Below the pieces are notes generated by a model. That model saw nothing but the letters and a program-made list of their open reading frames with translations. It was not told the origin of the DNA and ran no database searches. Positions 7,324 through 16,945 of a DNA stretch of 64,000 bases are shown here, piece by piece. The stretch covers positions 124,001 through 188,000 of the forward strand of contig NZ_JANFXK010000004.1 of assembly GCF_024459955.1 (NCBI RefSeq), given 5' to 3'. The stretch is from Anaerovorax odorimutans (lineage in GTDB: Bacteria; Bacillota; Clostridia; Peptostreptococcales; Anaerovoracaceae). Position 1 is the first letter of the stretch. Each line of letters starts with the position of its first letter. A program made the translations under genes and the position numbers.

Positions 7324-8889
7324 TTAGCTAACCACCCGCTCAAGGCGTTTCAGGGCCAGAGCAATCGTCAGCCCCGGGATGACCCGGTTGCCGGTGATTT
7401 CCACTCCCAGCACGTCGTTGATCCGTTTCAGCCTGTACTGAACGGTGTTGGTATGAATCCCCATAAATTCAGCGGTTTTACCGCTGTTCATCCCGGCATC
7501 CAGCACAAAGGTTTCCAGGGTATCCAGCAGCTGCTTGCCTTTGTTTTCGCCGGCGCCTTTAAATGGCTCCAAAAGCTCCATATAATTTTTTTTGACGTAA
7601 CCGCCCTGCAGCTGAATATTGATACAGTTGCTAACCAGGGCCAATTCGTATTTCGTGAAAACCCGCTTGTATGGAAATACGTTCTGGACAAAGGACCAGC
7701 TCTCGCTGATCAGGCGGTAGGCGTCTCCCGCGCCCTCAATGCCGTCCAGTCCCGTGACATGAAAAATACGAACAGTTTTATCCTCTTTCAGCTTATTGAA
7801 CAGCTTAACACAGCTGCCCTTTCCGTCGATATCCACATCCGGATCATCCCGGTCAATGAGAATCATTCCGTAAGTCTCATCGCCCTCACTGATCTTCATG
7901 ATATTCAGGCCCTCTTGTTTTTCAAATTCCGTGAGGATTCCCTGATTGATCCCTTTGGCAAAGAACACGCTGAGAATATCGTCGCCGTCTATGCCGGCCT
8001 CGTCCTTGAGGGTATACGCCAAACTCTTGTTACCCCGCATGAGCGCCTTAATAAACTCGGCCCTGGCATCCCGCTCAGGCGTGTATTTCCACATGCCCAT
8101 GGCCAGCTCGATGATTTCCGCCAGCTTGGTTATTTCACCGGCGGAATAGGAATCTTCATTGTCCACGATGAACATAAAGTATTTATCATTGTTGATGGTA
8201 ACGGGTCCCCAGTAGGTCAGGACGCCGTTGACATCGATCATGGTATAAACTTCCGATTGTTTTTCCACTTCCCGTTCTTTCCCCAGGCGAATCGCCTCTG
8301 CGATGGTCGCCTTGTGGCGGGTTTCCACGGAGAGAATCGGGTTGAAATCTTCGCTGAGAAGAATCAGCTGAAAATCATTATTGATGGCAGCCTCTCTGAC
8401 TGCGGACTGAAAGTTGCTGTGTTTCTCAAAATTCAACAGATGGAAGATCGTGTTACTGATAAGCCGATTGCTGAAATTGTCGCTGTAAAGGACCTTTTCC
8501 ATGATCTGTGTGATGACATGGGAATAGTGGACACGGCTGTCCTTTGGCATGACAATCAAAGGCAGTCCTGCCGATTCCGCGGCTTCAATGACCTTTTTAT
8601 CCAGAGCCTGCACCACTGCGCCCACATAGAACACAACCAGCGCCGCGTGGCCGTCGGAGGCCACCTGCTTCACAATCTGGCATTGCTGAGAAACATCGTT
8701 TCTGACTGCGAAGAATCCGGTCAGAAGCAGCTCGCCTTTATCATCCGCATAGGCTTTCACCTCGTTGGGCGCCGTAGCCTCCAGAACCGAGACCGCTTTT
8801 ACATCGTTTCCCAGCCCTGCTTTTCCCGCGACTACCTTCGCGCCTTTAAAAGCTCTTAATTCCAGGCAATCCTTTACTGTAACTTTCAT
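7324..8889 (-). CDS. PucR-family transcriptional regulator
   Basis: 521 residues in the usual PucR layout: an N-terminal PucR domain (about 1-125), a central GGDEF-like sensor region (about 280-400) and a C-terminal PucR-type helix-turn-helix (about 460-515: LETFVLDAGMNSGKTAEF, then HTNTVQYRLKRI). Family members respond to metabolites and control genes for purine, amino acid or carbohydrate use. The effector here is unknown. The ATG directly abuts the ftsH stop codon (TAGATG), so it is the distal gene of the spoIIE-tilS-ftsH run, an unexpected partner for ftsH. Possible targets, such as glyA, are inference only. Confidence 0.88.
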   Translation of the reverse strand: MKVTVKDCLELRAFKGAKVVAGKAGLGNDVKAVSVLEATAPNEVKAYADDKGELLLTGFFAVRNDVSQQCQIVKQVASDGHAALVVFYVGAVVQALDKKVIEAAESAGLPLIVMPKDSRVHYSHVITQIMEKVLYSDNFSNRLISNTIFHLLNFEKHSNFQSAVREAAINNDFQLILLSEDFNPILSVETRHKATIAEAIRLGKEREVEKQSEVYTMIDVNGVLTYWGPVTINNDKYFMFIVDNEDSYSAGEITKLAEIIELAMGMWKYTPERDARAEFIKALMRGNKSLAYTLKDEAGIDGDDILSVFFAKGINQGILTEFEKQEGLNIMKISEGDETYGMILIDRDDPDVDIDGKGSCVKLFNKLKEDKTVRIFHVTGLDGIEGAGDAYRLISESWSFVQNVFPYKRVFTKYELALVSNCINIQLQGGYVKKNYMELLEPFKGAGENKGKQLLDTLETFVLDAGMNSGKTAEFMGIHTNTVQYRLKRINDVLGVEITGNRVIPGLTIALALKRLERVVS

Positions 8890-11073
8890 CTATTTTTCCT
8901 CTTTATCTTCCTCCGAAGCCTTTTTCCTTTTTTCCTCTGCTTCTTCGTCGTCCGTCTCTTCCTCTGACGTTTCGTCTATTTCCTCATCGTCGTCCGCAAA
9001 ATAGTCTTCGTCATATTTCGCCAGCTCTTCTTCACTGGGCATATCGTCGTCCGGATCTTCTTCATCTTCGCCGTCCGTTACCCAGTTCTTTTCTTCTTCT
9101 TTATCCAGAATCATATTGTTGAGCGCTTCTTCCGCCTCTCTGGCCTCGCGCTCTTCCTGCTCTCTCAGTAATCTGGCGGCTTCTTCTGCTTCGGCTGCGT
9201 TCTTTTCGCGGCGTTCGTCCTCCTTGGCCAGCACATCGTCCGCCAGCTCCTGGGCCGTCATTTTACCGCTGTACAAAAGCTCGAACTGCTCGCCGTCCAG
9301 CGTCTCGATCTCCAGCAGGGCTTCCGCCACTGTATTGAGTTTGTCAAGGTGTTCGGTCAGAATCGCCTTAGCCTCTTCAAAGCAGGCTTCCACGATGTTT
9401 TTAACTTCTTCGTCGATTTCAGACGCCGTCTCCTCCGAATAGTTCTGTCTGGTGGAAAAATCCTTTCCAAGGAAGACTTCATCGGATGAGCTGTAGTTAA
9501 CCGGGCCCAGCTTATCGCTGAATCCGTACTTGGTTACCATGTCTTTGGCGATCTCCGTGGCCCGCATAATGTCATTGCTGGCTCCGGTGCTGATGTCGTC
9601 CAGGGTCAGCATTTCCGCCACACGGCCGCCCAGGAGATGGATAATCTGCTCCCGCATGGTCGTTTTGGTACCGTAATATTTATCTTCCTTCGGCAGAATC
9701 ATGGTGAATCCGCCGGCACGTCCTCTGGGAACGATGGTAATCTGGTGTACCGGGTCTGTCTTTGGCAGTGAGTGGGCGACTACCGCATGGCCCGCTTCGT
9801 GGAACGCGGTCAGCTTTCGCTCTTCCTCGCTGATTACCCGGCTCTTCTTTTCCGGACCGGCGATTACTTTTGTAATAGCCTCCTCGATTTCGTCCATACG
9901 GATCTTGAGTCCGTTTCTCCTGGCGGTCAGAAGCGCCGCCTCGTTGAGCATATTTTCAATGTCCGCAGGGGTAAATCCCGGCGTCCGTCTTGCCAGGACC
10001 TTCGGGTCCACTTCGTCAGCCAGCGGCTTGTTCCTCGAGTGCACTTTGAAGATCTCTTCTCTTCCTTTGATATCCGGCACGCCGATCACAACCTGACGGT
10101 CGAATCTTCCCGGTCTCAGGAGCGCCGGGTCCAGAATGTCCGGCCGGTTGGTGGCAGCCAGAATAATGATGCCCATATTCTCTCCGAATCCGTCCATTTC
10201 AACCAGCAGCTGGTTCAGCGTCTGCTCTCGTTCATCGTGGCCGCCGCCCAGGCCCGCGCCTCTCTTACGGCCTACGGCGTCAATCTCGTCGATGAAGATG
10301 ATGCACGGCGAATTTTTCTTGGCCTGTTCGAACAGATCCCTTACTCTGGAAGCGCCGACGCCGACGAACATTTCCACAAAATCGGAACCGCTGATGGTAA
10401 AGAAAGGAACCCCTGCTTCGCCGGCAGCGGCTTTGGAGATGTATGTCTTACCTGTTCCCGGAGGGCCAACAAGCAGAATGCCCTTTGGTATCCTTGCGCC
10501 CAGGCTGTTGTATTTCTTAGGATTCCGCAGAAAATCAACGACCTCCTGCAGCTCTTCTTTCTCTTCATCCAGGCCAGCCACGTCCTTAAAGGTGACTTTT
10601 CGCAGATCGCTGTCCTTCTGCAGCTTGGCCTTGCTCTTTCCGAAGGACATGGCCTTGCCTCCTCCTCCGCTCTGATTCATAATGATAAAGAAGAAGAATA
10701 CCAGCGCACCGATCATAATCAGCGTCGGCAGCAGGGTTATAAAGATCGATTCTTTATGCGGCTCATCCGTCTTATACTTCAGCGTCTTGGCGTCAATCTG
10801 CGGATAAACGTATTTTTCATTGAACCACTGCAGGTCGATGGCGTTGGATGCGTATGCGTATACCTGCTGATCGTCCTTCAGCGTGGCGCTGATCTTGGTC
10901 TCGGTGATGTTGATCTCCGAAATCTGGCTGTCAGCCGCGTATTCAGCCATTGTGGAAAAAGAAACTTCCTTTTCCGCATCCTTGTCGGAACCGCTGCTGT
11001 AGAACCATGCCATAGCCAGTACCAGCCCGAAGATGATCAGGTAAATTCCTATATTTTTCGATAACCTTTTCAA
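8890..11073 (-). CDS. ftsH: ATP-dependent zinc metalloprotease FtsH
   Basis: Membrane-anchored AAA+ protease that degrades misassembled membrane proteins and short-lived regulators. It has two N-terminal membrane helices (about 8-25 and 110-132), Walker A GPPGTGKT (203-210), Walker B IIFIDEID (258-265), arginine fingers in RPGRFDR and the zinc site HEAGH (425-429). At 727 residues it is longer than most FtsH because of a strongly acidic, Glu/Asp-rich tail from about residue 620. Translation starts at TTG behind GGGAGGACGG. It follows tilS by 73 bp; the hprT gene normally found between them in Firmicutes is missing. Confidence 0.97.
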   Translation of the reverse strand: MKRLSKNIGIYLIIFGLVLAMAWFYSSGSDKDAEKEVSFSTMAEYAADSQISEINITETKISATLKDDQQVYAYASNAIDLQWFNEKYVYPQIDAKTLKYKTDEPHKESIFITLLPTLIMIGALVFFFFIIMNQSGGGGKAMSFGKSKAKLQKDSDLRKVTFKDVAGLDEEKEELQEVVDFLRNPKKYNSLGARIPKGILLVGPPGTGKTYISKAAAGEAGVPFFTISGSDFVEMFVGVGASRVRDLFEQAKKNSPCIIFIDEIDAVGRKRGAGLGGGHDEREQTLNQLLVEMDGFGENMGIIILAATNRPDILDPALLRPGRFDRQVVIGVPDIKGREEIFKVHSRNKPLADEVDPKVLARRTPGFTPADIENMLNEAALLTARRNGLKIRMDEIEEAITKVIAGPEKKSRVISEEERKLTAFHEAGHAVVAHSLPKTDPVHQITIVPRGRAGGFTMILPKEDKYYGTKTTMREQIIHLLGGRVAEMLTLDDISTGASNDIMRATEIAKDMVTKYGFSDKLGPVNYSSSDEVFLGKDFSTRQNYSEETASEIDEEVKNIVEACFEEAKAILTEHLDKLNTVAEALLEIETLDGEQFELLYSGKMTAQELADDVLAKEDERREKNAAEAEEAARLLREQEEREAREAEEALNNMILDKEEEKNWVTDGEDEEDPDDDMPSEEELAKYDEDYFADDDEEIDETSEEETDDEEAEEKRKKASEEDKEEK

Positions 11074-11146
11074 ATTTCCGTCCTCCCGTGTCGGTATTTT
11101 TATCTAAAATTTTGTTCTAATATCCAAAATTGGGTATGTCATTTTA

Positions 11147-12553
11147 TCACATTTCACAAATAATTTCAAGCACAAGGACCATTTTTGTTGATGAATCCAA
11201 TTTATATTTTTCACTGTAACGATGGGATTTAAAATCCGTTTTTCCATCGGCTATGATCCACAGTATTTCACTGCCAATGGCTGCCAGAGGTACGCTTTCC
11301 CGGTCCTCTTTCGGCACCTTCCTATCCACGAAGAAGTCCTGAAGCTTCTTGCGTCCGTTTTTTAGGCGAATATAATCGCCCGGCCTTCTTTTCCTCAGCT
11401 CTATCCCCGGAGCCTCTCCATGCGCCATACAAATCTTCTCCCAGTCAAAAGCAGCCGCACCGGGTGGAAGAGCCCGACCCGCACGCACAACCTCCGTCCG
11501 CAATCCCAGGGCGCCAGTTTCCTGCCAACTGTCCGTTTCATTGGCAGCCGCCGGTTCTTTATAGAAGCGAACCTCGTCATAACCGATGGTCATTCGGTAG
11601 CCGCCGGGGAAATCCAGCGTTTTAGAGGTTTCTCCCCCTAGCAAAAGCTGATCCGCTGCCGCCAGATGCCGCTCTGTGATATCCTGGTCCAGACCGCAGT
11701 CCGCGAAGGCTTTTCGCAAAACCCGGTGGCGGATAGCCGCGTCCAGCCCTTTCAGCCCTTCCAGTTCCAGAACTCCAGGCTTTATCATAATCTCTTTATA
11801 TGACTGCTGTGTGATTTTCCAGAGATATTCTTTATCTTCCCCGGCAATTTTCGCCAGCCGCACCAATGCGCCTTCGATATTCCCGTTGAAATGCTCCTCC
11901 AAATATGGTATCAATTGCAGTCTCACTTTATTCCTGGTATAGATCGGCTGTAAATTGGTTTCATCAATCCTTGGGTTGAGCTTATGGTCATGGCAATAGG
12001 TCTCGATCTCCTGCCGCTTTACATCAAGCAGGGGCCGTATAATGGCAAAATCGCCTTCCCTGCGCAGGTAGGCCATTCCTGCAAGCCCATCGGGGCCGGT
12101 CCCCCGCAAAAGCCGCAGCAGCACGGTTTCCGCCTGGTCATTGGCGTTCTGTGCCACAGCGATCTTTATTTTCTCCGCCGGTATTCCGCTTTGCACCAGC
12201 TTTTGACCCATTTTATCGAAGGCTTCATAGCGCACCTTGCGGCCCGCCTCCTCGCCGGTCATTCCCAATTCTCCGGCCAGCTGCAGGCAGTCGCGGACAA
12301 CGGTTTCACAGGGGATGCCTTCCCTGCCGCACAGCTCTTCCACATAAGCCTGGTCCTCCTCGGCCGCGCCGGGACGAAACTTGTGGTTCACATGGACTGC
12401 GTACAAAGAAAATCCCAGCTCCGCGCTGAGGGTTTTCAGAACATGAAAAAGGCACACTGAATCAGGGCCTCCGGAAAGGCCTATGACAATGTGCTCTCCT
12501 CTTTGTATTAAATTATGCCGAAAAATCGTTTTTTTAATCTTTTCTCTGACCAT
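11147..12553 (-). CDS. tilS: tRNA(Ile)-lysidine synthase
   Basis: Converts the wobble cytidine of the CAU-anticodon isoleucine tRNA to lysidine, so that it reads AUA. The N-terminal PP-loop ATPase motif GLSGGPDS is at residues 25-32; the HxVNH strand (AVHVNHKFRPG) and the RLLRGTGPDGLAGM segment follow. A C-terminal substrate-binding domain includes RKRRPGDYIRLKNGRKKLQD. 468 residues is normal. It begins 20 bp after the spoIIE stop and has a weak ribosome site, so translation may depend on the upstream gene. This gene is essential in most bacteria. Confidence 0.96.
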   Translation of the reverse strand: MVREKIKKTIFRHNLIQRGEHIVIGLSGGPDSVCLFHVLKTLSAELGFSLYAVHVNHKFRPGAAEEDQAYVEELCGREGIPCETVVRDCLQLAGELGMTGEEAGRKVRYEAFDKMGQKLVQSGIPAEKIKIAVAQNANDQAETVLLRLLRGTGPDGLAGMAYLRREGDFAIIRPLLDVKRQEIETYCHDHKLNPRIDETNLQPIYTRNKVRLQLIPYLEEHFNGNIEGALVRLAKIAGEDKEYLWKITQQSYKEIMIKPGVLELEGLKGLDAAIRHRVLRKAFADCGLDQDITERHLAAADQLLLGGETSKTLDFPGGYRMTIGYDEVRFYKEPAAANETDSWQETGALGLRTEVVRAGRALPPGAAAFDWEKICMAHGEAPGIELRKRRPGDYIRLKNGRKKLQDFFVDRKVPKEDRESVPLAAIGSEILWIIADGKTDFKSHRYSEKYKLDSSTKMVLVLEIICEM

Positions 12554-12572
12554 GGGATCAGTATACCATAGA

Positions 12573-14342
12573 TCAACTGACTCTTACAGACAAAACCGTC
12601 AAGTCGTCTTTTTCTTTCAAACCGTAGTTTTCCACGGCCCGGTTCATGATTAAATCGCACATGGTCTGGGGGTCCCTGGATTTGATTTCGTCGATCGTCT
12701 CCTGGAGCCACTCCATGGAAAGATCCTCTCTTTTGGAATCGGTGACGCCGTCGGAGATCATAATGACCTGGTCCCCCGGATTCAGATGCACCGTCACATA
12801 GTCGATCTTCAGTCCGTCCACGATGCCCATAGGCATGGCCGAAACCTTCACGGTCTCTACGGAGTTTTTCCGTTTGATGAATGTCGTCGCCGCGCCGATC
12901 TTGTAAAATTTCATTTTTCCTGTCTTTTTATTGAATATCCCCAGGTCAATGGTGGAAAATATCTCATTTTCCGCATTGAGAAGGAGGATGGAGTTGAGCA
13001 GCTTCAGCACCAGTTCCACTTCCAGGCCCGCTTTCAGCAGCTTGATTACCGTGGTCACTGCCAGGCTGCTTTCCGTTGCCGCAGTCTTTCCGTTGCCCAT
13101 CCCATCGCTGAGGACAATGGCGAATTTTCCGCCCGGCAGTTCCTCCCACATATAACTGTCGCCGGAAATTCCCCGGTCTTTGGCATAACCGGCCCAGGCC
13201 GGCTCAGCAGTAAATCGTGCCGGACCTTCTTTATTTTTATGACTGATTTCTCTGATGGTATGGTCCATAATTCTGGACATGGCTTTAAATTGGTGGGACA
13301 TGAGGATACGATTGTTTTCCTGCGAAACAAAAAGGGAAGACAGGTCATCAAAATTTTTTTGAACCCGCTCCAAATAGGCGGCCGCTTCCGCGTTTTTTCG
13401 TTTTTCCTTATAGGTGCCGCAGCGCAGGAACGCGCAGAGAGCCGTGTCCAGCCGAAAAACCCATTTCTGCGGCAGAAACGCAAGAACCGCCCCCGCCGAA
13501 AGGGGGCCGTAAAAGGGCAGCGCCAGATTGACGGAAAGGTCCATCGTCCCCGCTCCCATGGTGACAGCCGCAAAGCACAGGGCCGCCACAATTTTATTCT
13601 GTCCCCTTGAAAATCCTGCTGTGAGCCCTCCCAGCGCCAGAATGAAGACTGCTCCGAACGCTTCGCCGCTAAGAATCAGGAAAACACCCGAAACAAAAGC
13701 TGCCAAAAGCCCCTCCATGGTCCCCAGCAGGTATCCTGCAAAAAGCGTCACCAGCATGGCCGCCGGCAGCAATATCCAGGAAAACCCCGTCCCGGAAACA
13801 ACCAGCATGATTGCGGAAATCAGGGCAAGCAGCCCTCCCGCTATGCCGCTCTTAGGTTCCTTTTTTTCAAGCAGCTGCAGGAATATCTCAAATATTCCGC
13901 ACAGCACTGCCACAAAACAGCCCTCAAGGAGAAGATCCGCCATGGAAATCCGATATGTAAATCCCGCGGCAATATAATAGACGCTCCTTGCAATTACCGT
14001 GATGGACCCTGCGATGATGGATTTTTGCCATGCTGCAAAACGGATTTTAGCGGTACACAGAAAAACCAGCGCGCATCCGCACAGTGCGCCCACATCCCCC
14101 CAAATGGAGATCCCACTGCTGTAAAACGTTCCCAGTCCGATGAGCATAACCGGAAGCAGATAAAAGTTCAGGGTGTAAAACGAAAGCAGCACCGTAAGCA
14201 ACGCAATCCCTGCCGGAAACGTTTCCCCCATAAAACAGGCTCTGCTGACCAGAAAGCTGAATATGACCACAGCCGCCACAGACCATATATTAATATCCCC
14301 TTTTTCTTTGCCGATCACCGGTCTTTTCGATATAAGTTCCAT
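12573..14342 (-). CDS. spoIIE: Stage II sporulation protein E
   Basis: Membrane serine phosphatase that dephosphorylates SpoIIAA and so activates sigma-F in the forespore. The N-terminal half is highly hydrophobic with about ten membrane segments; the C-terminal third is a PP2C domain with LSDGMGNGKTAATES and MISDGVTDSK metal-binding motifs. The start chosen (MELISKRPVIGKEKG) has an AGGAGG site 7 bp upstream and gives 589 residues; the open frame continues upstream but runs through the promoter towards a repeat. It is shorter than the 827-residue Bacillus protein, as in many clostridia. The promoter carries Spo0A boxes. It leads the tilS-ftsH transcript. Confidence 0.95.
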   Translation of the reverse strand: MELISKRPVIGKEKGDINIWSVAAVVIFSFLVSRACFMGETFPAGIALLTVLLSFYTLNFYLLPVMLIGLGTFYSSGISIWGDVGALCGCALVFLCTAKIRFAAWQKSIIAGSITVIARSVYYIAAGFTYRISMADLLLEGCFVAVLCGIFEIFLQLLEKKEPKSGIAGGLLALISAIMLVVSGTGFSWILLPAAMLVTLFAGYLLGTMEGLLAAFVSGVFLILSGEAFGAVFILALGGLTAGFSRGQNKIVAALCFAAVTMGAGTMDLSVNLALPFYGPLSAGAVLAFLPQKWVFRLDTALCAFLRCGTYKEKRKNAEAAAYLERVQKNFDDLSSLFVSQENNRILMSHQFKAMSRIMDHTIREISHKNKEGPARFTAEPAWAGYAKDRGISGDSYMWEELPGGKFAIVLSDGMGNGKTAATESSLAVTTVIKLLKAGLEVELVLKLLNSILLLNAENEIFSTIDLGIFNKKTGKMKFYKIGAATTFIKRKNSVETVKVSAMPMGIVDGLKIDYVTVHLNPGDQVIMISDGVTDSKREDLSMEWLQETIDEIKSRDPQTMCDLIMNRAVENYGLKEKDDLTVLSVRVS

Positions 14343-14375
14343 TACAGACTCCTCCTTTTGTACAAGCCTGTCCGT

Positions 14376-14443
14376 ATTATACCTCTGCCCAATATTTTCC
14401 TTTGTCGAAATGGGAAAGGAAAGACCGGTTTTTTTACGACAAA
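14376..14443 (-). promoter_or_regulatory. spoIIE promoter with two Spo0A boxes
   Basis: The minus-strand -10 TATAAT is at 14376-14381. Twenty bp upstream, overlapping the -35 position, is TTTGTCGAAA (14401-14410 on the plus strand), a perfect match to the consensus Spo0A box. A second, one-mismatch box TTTGTCGTAA reads on the minus strand (14434-14443). No good -35 hexamer exists at 17 bp, as expected for a Spo0A-dependent sigma-A promoter; the Bacillus spoIIE promoter has the same character. Confidence 0.75.
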
Positions 14444-14560
14444 TTTCGGGAGGATGGGTGCTGATGGCCGGAAAAGATGGGTACGGGATCCCGGGAAAAA
14501 GATGGGCACGAAAGGCAGGGAAAAGGTGCCGTTTTATCAGGGAGCCGGGGTCATTTTTAG

Positions 14561-14751
14561 CAATATGCATATTTGCTCAACAACGGGTTCGTTTTCGCTC
14601 TGCTGTTGAAGTATTTTCAAGGGTCTGCAGTCTTTGTTCCTGTTCAAAGCCGCATATTGAGCAAATTTCCGTACCCGCACCCTCCAGAGCCTTGAAAAAA
14701 GCTCAACAAGCATTTAATTTTTCGCTGCGTGTTGATAAAAATAGCAAATTA
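14561..14751 (+). repeat. Repeat B, copy 3
   Basis: Starts CAATATGCATATTTGCTCAA and ends GATAAAAATAGCAAATTACC. ATTTGCTCAA near the left end has a perfect inverse (TTGAGCAAAT) in the middle, and TTGAAGTATTTTCAAGG pairs with CCTTGAAAAAAGCTCAA. It lies ~83 bp before repeat A copy 3 in the same orientation. The preceding ~120 bp hold degenerate GGGAAAAAGATGGG-type repeats. Confidence 0.82.
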
Positions 14752-14833
14752 CCCTTTGCACAGAAGCTTTCTAAGGACAGAGGTTTTATAAATGCATGGT
14801 TTGCTGTAAAGCTTGATGCAAAACCATGTCCAA

Positions 14834-14996
14834 CCGGTAACTTTTGCTGATTTTTTCGAAAAGTTACGCACTTTTCAACGATCCTGCGGCCTTCAAACAG
14901 GCCTGTAGCACAAATTTTCATTTTTGGCAGTCCCGGGCACCCGCAAACCCACAACTTTGCGTAACCCGACGTCAGTTTTTTAAAAAAGTTACCGCA
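14834..14996 (+). repeat. Repeat A, copy 3
   Basis: Left hairpin intact (GGTAACTTTTGC to GAAAAGTTACGCA); the right hairpin has diverged in its left arm (TGCGTAACCCGACGTCAG) but keeps AAAAAAGTTACC. The interior CAACGATCCTGCGGCCTTC and CCCGCAAACCCACA blocks are conserved. It sits between repeat B copy 3 and the tatD terminator. Confidence 0.85.
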
Positions 14997-15010
14997 GCTC
15001 CGAACACAAT

Positions 15011-15036
15011 AAAAAATGGCCGCAGGTTTGCGACCA
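15011..15036 (-). terminator. Rho-independent terminator of tatD
   Basis: Minus-strand RNA forms a 7-bp stem (TGGTCGC/GCGGCCA, one G-U pair) with a 6-nt loop followed by six U residues (A run at 15011-15016). It starts 7 bp after the tatD stop. It is nearly identical to the terminator after uppP. Confidence 0.82.
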
Positions 15037-15042
15037 AATTCT

Positions 15043-15864
15043 TCAGAATGAAATATTAAAAAACCGCTTGGCGTTTTCTTTGGTGCGTTCCGCCACTTCC
15101 TCCAGCGTGAGGCCCTTGATCTCGGCAATCTTCCCTGCCGTATATTCCACGTAAGGCGGAATATTGCGCTTTCCGCGAAACGGCTCCGGCGTCAGGTAGG
15201 GGGAGTCCGTTTCCACCAGCAGCACCTCCAGCGGCAGATCCTCCACAACGCCAATCGTCTTTTTATTGTTTTTATAAGTCACCGGCCCGGCTATGGAAAT
15301 CGTAGCCCCCAGCCTGACGTACTGCTTCCCCAGTTCTCTGCTGCCCGAAAAGCAATGGAGCAGGACGCGGGCGTCTCCGCTTCCGTCATAGCGGGGAGGG
15401 AACCAGCCTTTTCTCTCCTGGGAAAAAGCGCCTTCTTCCCTGAGAATGTCCATGACTTCCTGATCCGCTTCCCGGGAGTGGATGACGATGGGCATTTTCA
15501 GCTCATTGGCCAGCCTGATCTGCTGGCGGAACCAGTGTCGCTGAATGTCCCTGTCCGAATAATCGTAGTGAAAGTCCAGGCCAATCTCTCCAATGGCCTG
15601 CACCTTATCCTTTTTAGCCAGCCCCTTTATCATGGCCAGCTGAATCTCATCCATGTCCTTGGTGTCATGGGGGTGGCATCCCACCGCAGCGTAGCACCAT
15701 GGCAGGCTCTGGGCATGCTTTACCGCCAGGGCCGAGCTTTCCAGGTTAAAGCCGATGTCCATGACATAGTCCAGTTTGGATGCCTCAATTTTCTCAATGA
15801 GCGCCTGGCGCTCCTCCTCCGTGAAGGATTCATTATTTATGTGCGCATGTGAATCAAACAACAT
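15043..15864 (-). CDS. tatD: TatD-family metal-dependent deoxyribonuclease
   Basis: TIM-barrel hydrolase of the TatD/YcfH family, linked to 3'-5' DNase activity and DNA quality control. Metal ligands are visible in order: DSHAHIN near the N terminus, GEIGLDFHYD, VIHSREAD, LLHCFSG and VETDSPYL. The start at MLFDSHAH is chosen because GGAGG lies just upstream and the family begins there; it gives 273 residues. In Bacillus the homologue also follows metG; here a lipoprotein gene lies between them. Its ribosome site is within 18 bp of the upstream stop, so it is likely cotranscribed with metG. Confidence 0.94.
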   Translation of the reverse strand: MLFDSHAHINNESFTEEERQALIEKIEASKLDYVMDIGFNLESSALAVKHAQSLPWCYAAVGCHPHDTKDMDEIQLAMIKGLAKKDKVQAIGEIGLDFHYDYSDRDIQRHWFRQQIRLANELKMPIVIHSREADQEVMDILREEGAFSQERKGWFPPRYDGSGDARVLLHCFSGSRELGKQYVRLGATISIAGPVTYKNNKKTIGVVEDLPLEVLLVETDSPYLTPEPFRGKRNIPPYVEYTAGKIAEIKGLTLEEVAERTKENAKRFFNISF

Positions 15865-15881
15865 TTTCCTATTCCTCCGCT

Positions 15882-16865
15882 TTATTTCTCTCCGGCCCAG
15901 CTGTACTCGTAATACTGCCCGCCGAAATACAGATAGATCTGCACTCCGCCGCTCTTCCACTCCTTCGGAACCTCAGCCACCGCATGGAGCAGCTGGCTTT
16001 CCCCAGGTTTGAGAAAGGCCAGGTCCTTCATATTTTTACCGTCTTTCGTTTCCGTAGCGATGTAGCCGTAAGCCGTTTTATTATCTTTATTCGCCGAAAT
16101 TCCAATGAAATTCGTGTCCCGGCATTTCTTGCTCTGCTGGTTTTCCGCCTGGATCTGAACATCCAGCAAAACGGTACCTGTTTTCTTTGGAGTGTAATAG
16201 GTATACCCGTCATATTTGGATGCCTTCGTAGGCTCAACTTTTTTACCGGTGCTGACCTTTTTCAGGGTCATTTTTCCATAGCCGTCGGCTGTAACAGTCT
16301 TTCCCTTTTCCAGCGGCACGGTCACAGCCACAGCTTTATTCGTATCCATATCCAGGTGATAAATGTCCTCACCCTCATAGCTGCTGTTGGTAAAGGTCAT
16401 TTCCATGCTGGCTTTTCCCCTTGTGCTTTGCTCCCCGTCCATGAGAATATATACGGTTCCCTCCTGACCGGGCTCGATGGCGTCTCTCGTTGAAAGCAGC
16501 GTATTGTTCTCGGTCAGCAGCATAGTCTGATAAGTATCGTATTCCTTTTCTCCCTGCTTGAGAATCGACGTCACGAAATTCTGCATCTTGATTTTGTCCT
16601 TTGAGAGATTTTTTACCTTTGCTACCAGCGCCACATAAGCTGGATCTTCCAGTTCACCGTTGTAAACCCATCCGCTTTCATTGCCTGTGGGAGCGTACAT
16701 TTCGTCCCCTGTCGCCAGGACATTTATCGGGGTAAATTCAATATAATCTTCCAATACCGTCTTTTCGCCCAGCTTCATGGAAATATCCTCCGCTCCGCAG
16801 GCGGACAGCGCGAGGGCTGCCAAAACTGCCAGCGCAAGCAGTAAGGCAATACTTTTCTTTTTCAT
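15882..16865 (-). CDS. Putative lipoprotein with two repeated beta domains
   Basis: A 327-residue predicted lipoprotein. The signal peptide (MKKKSIALLLALAVLAAL) ends at the lipobox ALSAC, with Cys23 lipidated, so it should be anchored outside the membrane. The mature part has two similar stretches (about 40-165 and 195-325), each predicting an immunoglobulin-like beta domain of the DUF4352/DUF5067 kind, with phrases such as IEPGQEGTVYILM and LKPGESQLLHAV. The function is unknown. The start was moved to the Met behind AAAGGAG. It lies between metG and tatD and probably belongs to their operon. Confidence 0.8.
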   Translation of the reverse strand: MKKKSIALLLALAVLAALALSACGAEDISMKLGEKTVLEDYIEFTPINVLATGDEMYAPTGNESGWVYNGELEDPAYVALVAKVKNLSKDKIKMQNFVTSILKQGEKEYDTYQTMLLTENNTLLSTRDAIEPGQEGTVYILMDGEQSTRGKASMEMTFTNSSYEGEDIYHLDMDTNKAVAVTVPLEKGKTVTADGYGKMTLKKVSTGKKVEPTKASKYDGYTYYTPKKTGTVLLDVQIQAENQQSKKCRDTNFIGISANKDNKTAYGYIATETKDGKNMKDLAFLKPGESQLLHAVAEVPKEWKSGGVQIYLYFGGQYYEYSWAGEK

Positions 16866-16945
16866 TTCTATGCTCCTTTGAAAAAAGCGGACCGCCAAAG
16901 CAGCCCGCCTGAAACTTACCTGAAACTTACAAGATCAAACGTGTT

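Noticed and set aside
14343-14570. Longer N terminus for spoIIE
   Set aside because: The extension runs through the promoter and Spo0A box into repeat B; the internal Met has the AGGAGG site.
16908-16930. Tandem CCTGAAACTTA duplication between metG and the lipoprotein gene
   Set aside because: Only two copies of 11 bp; no sign of function.
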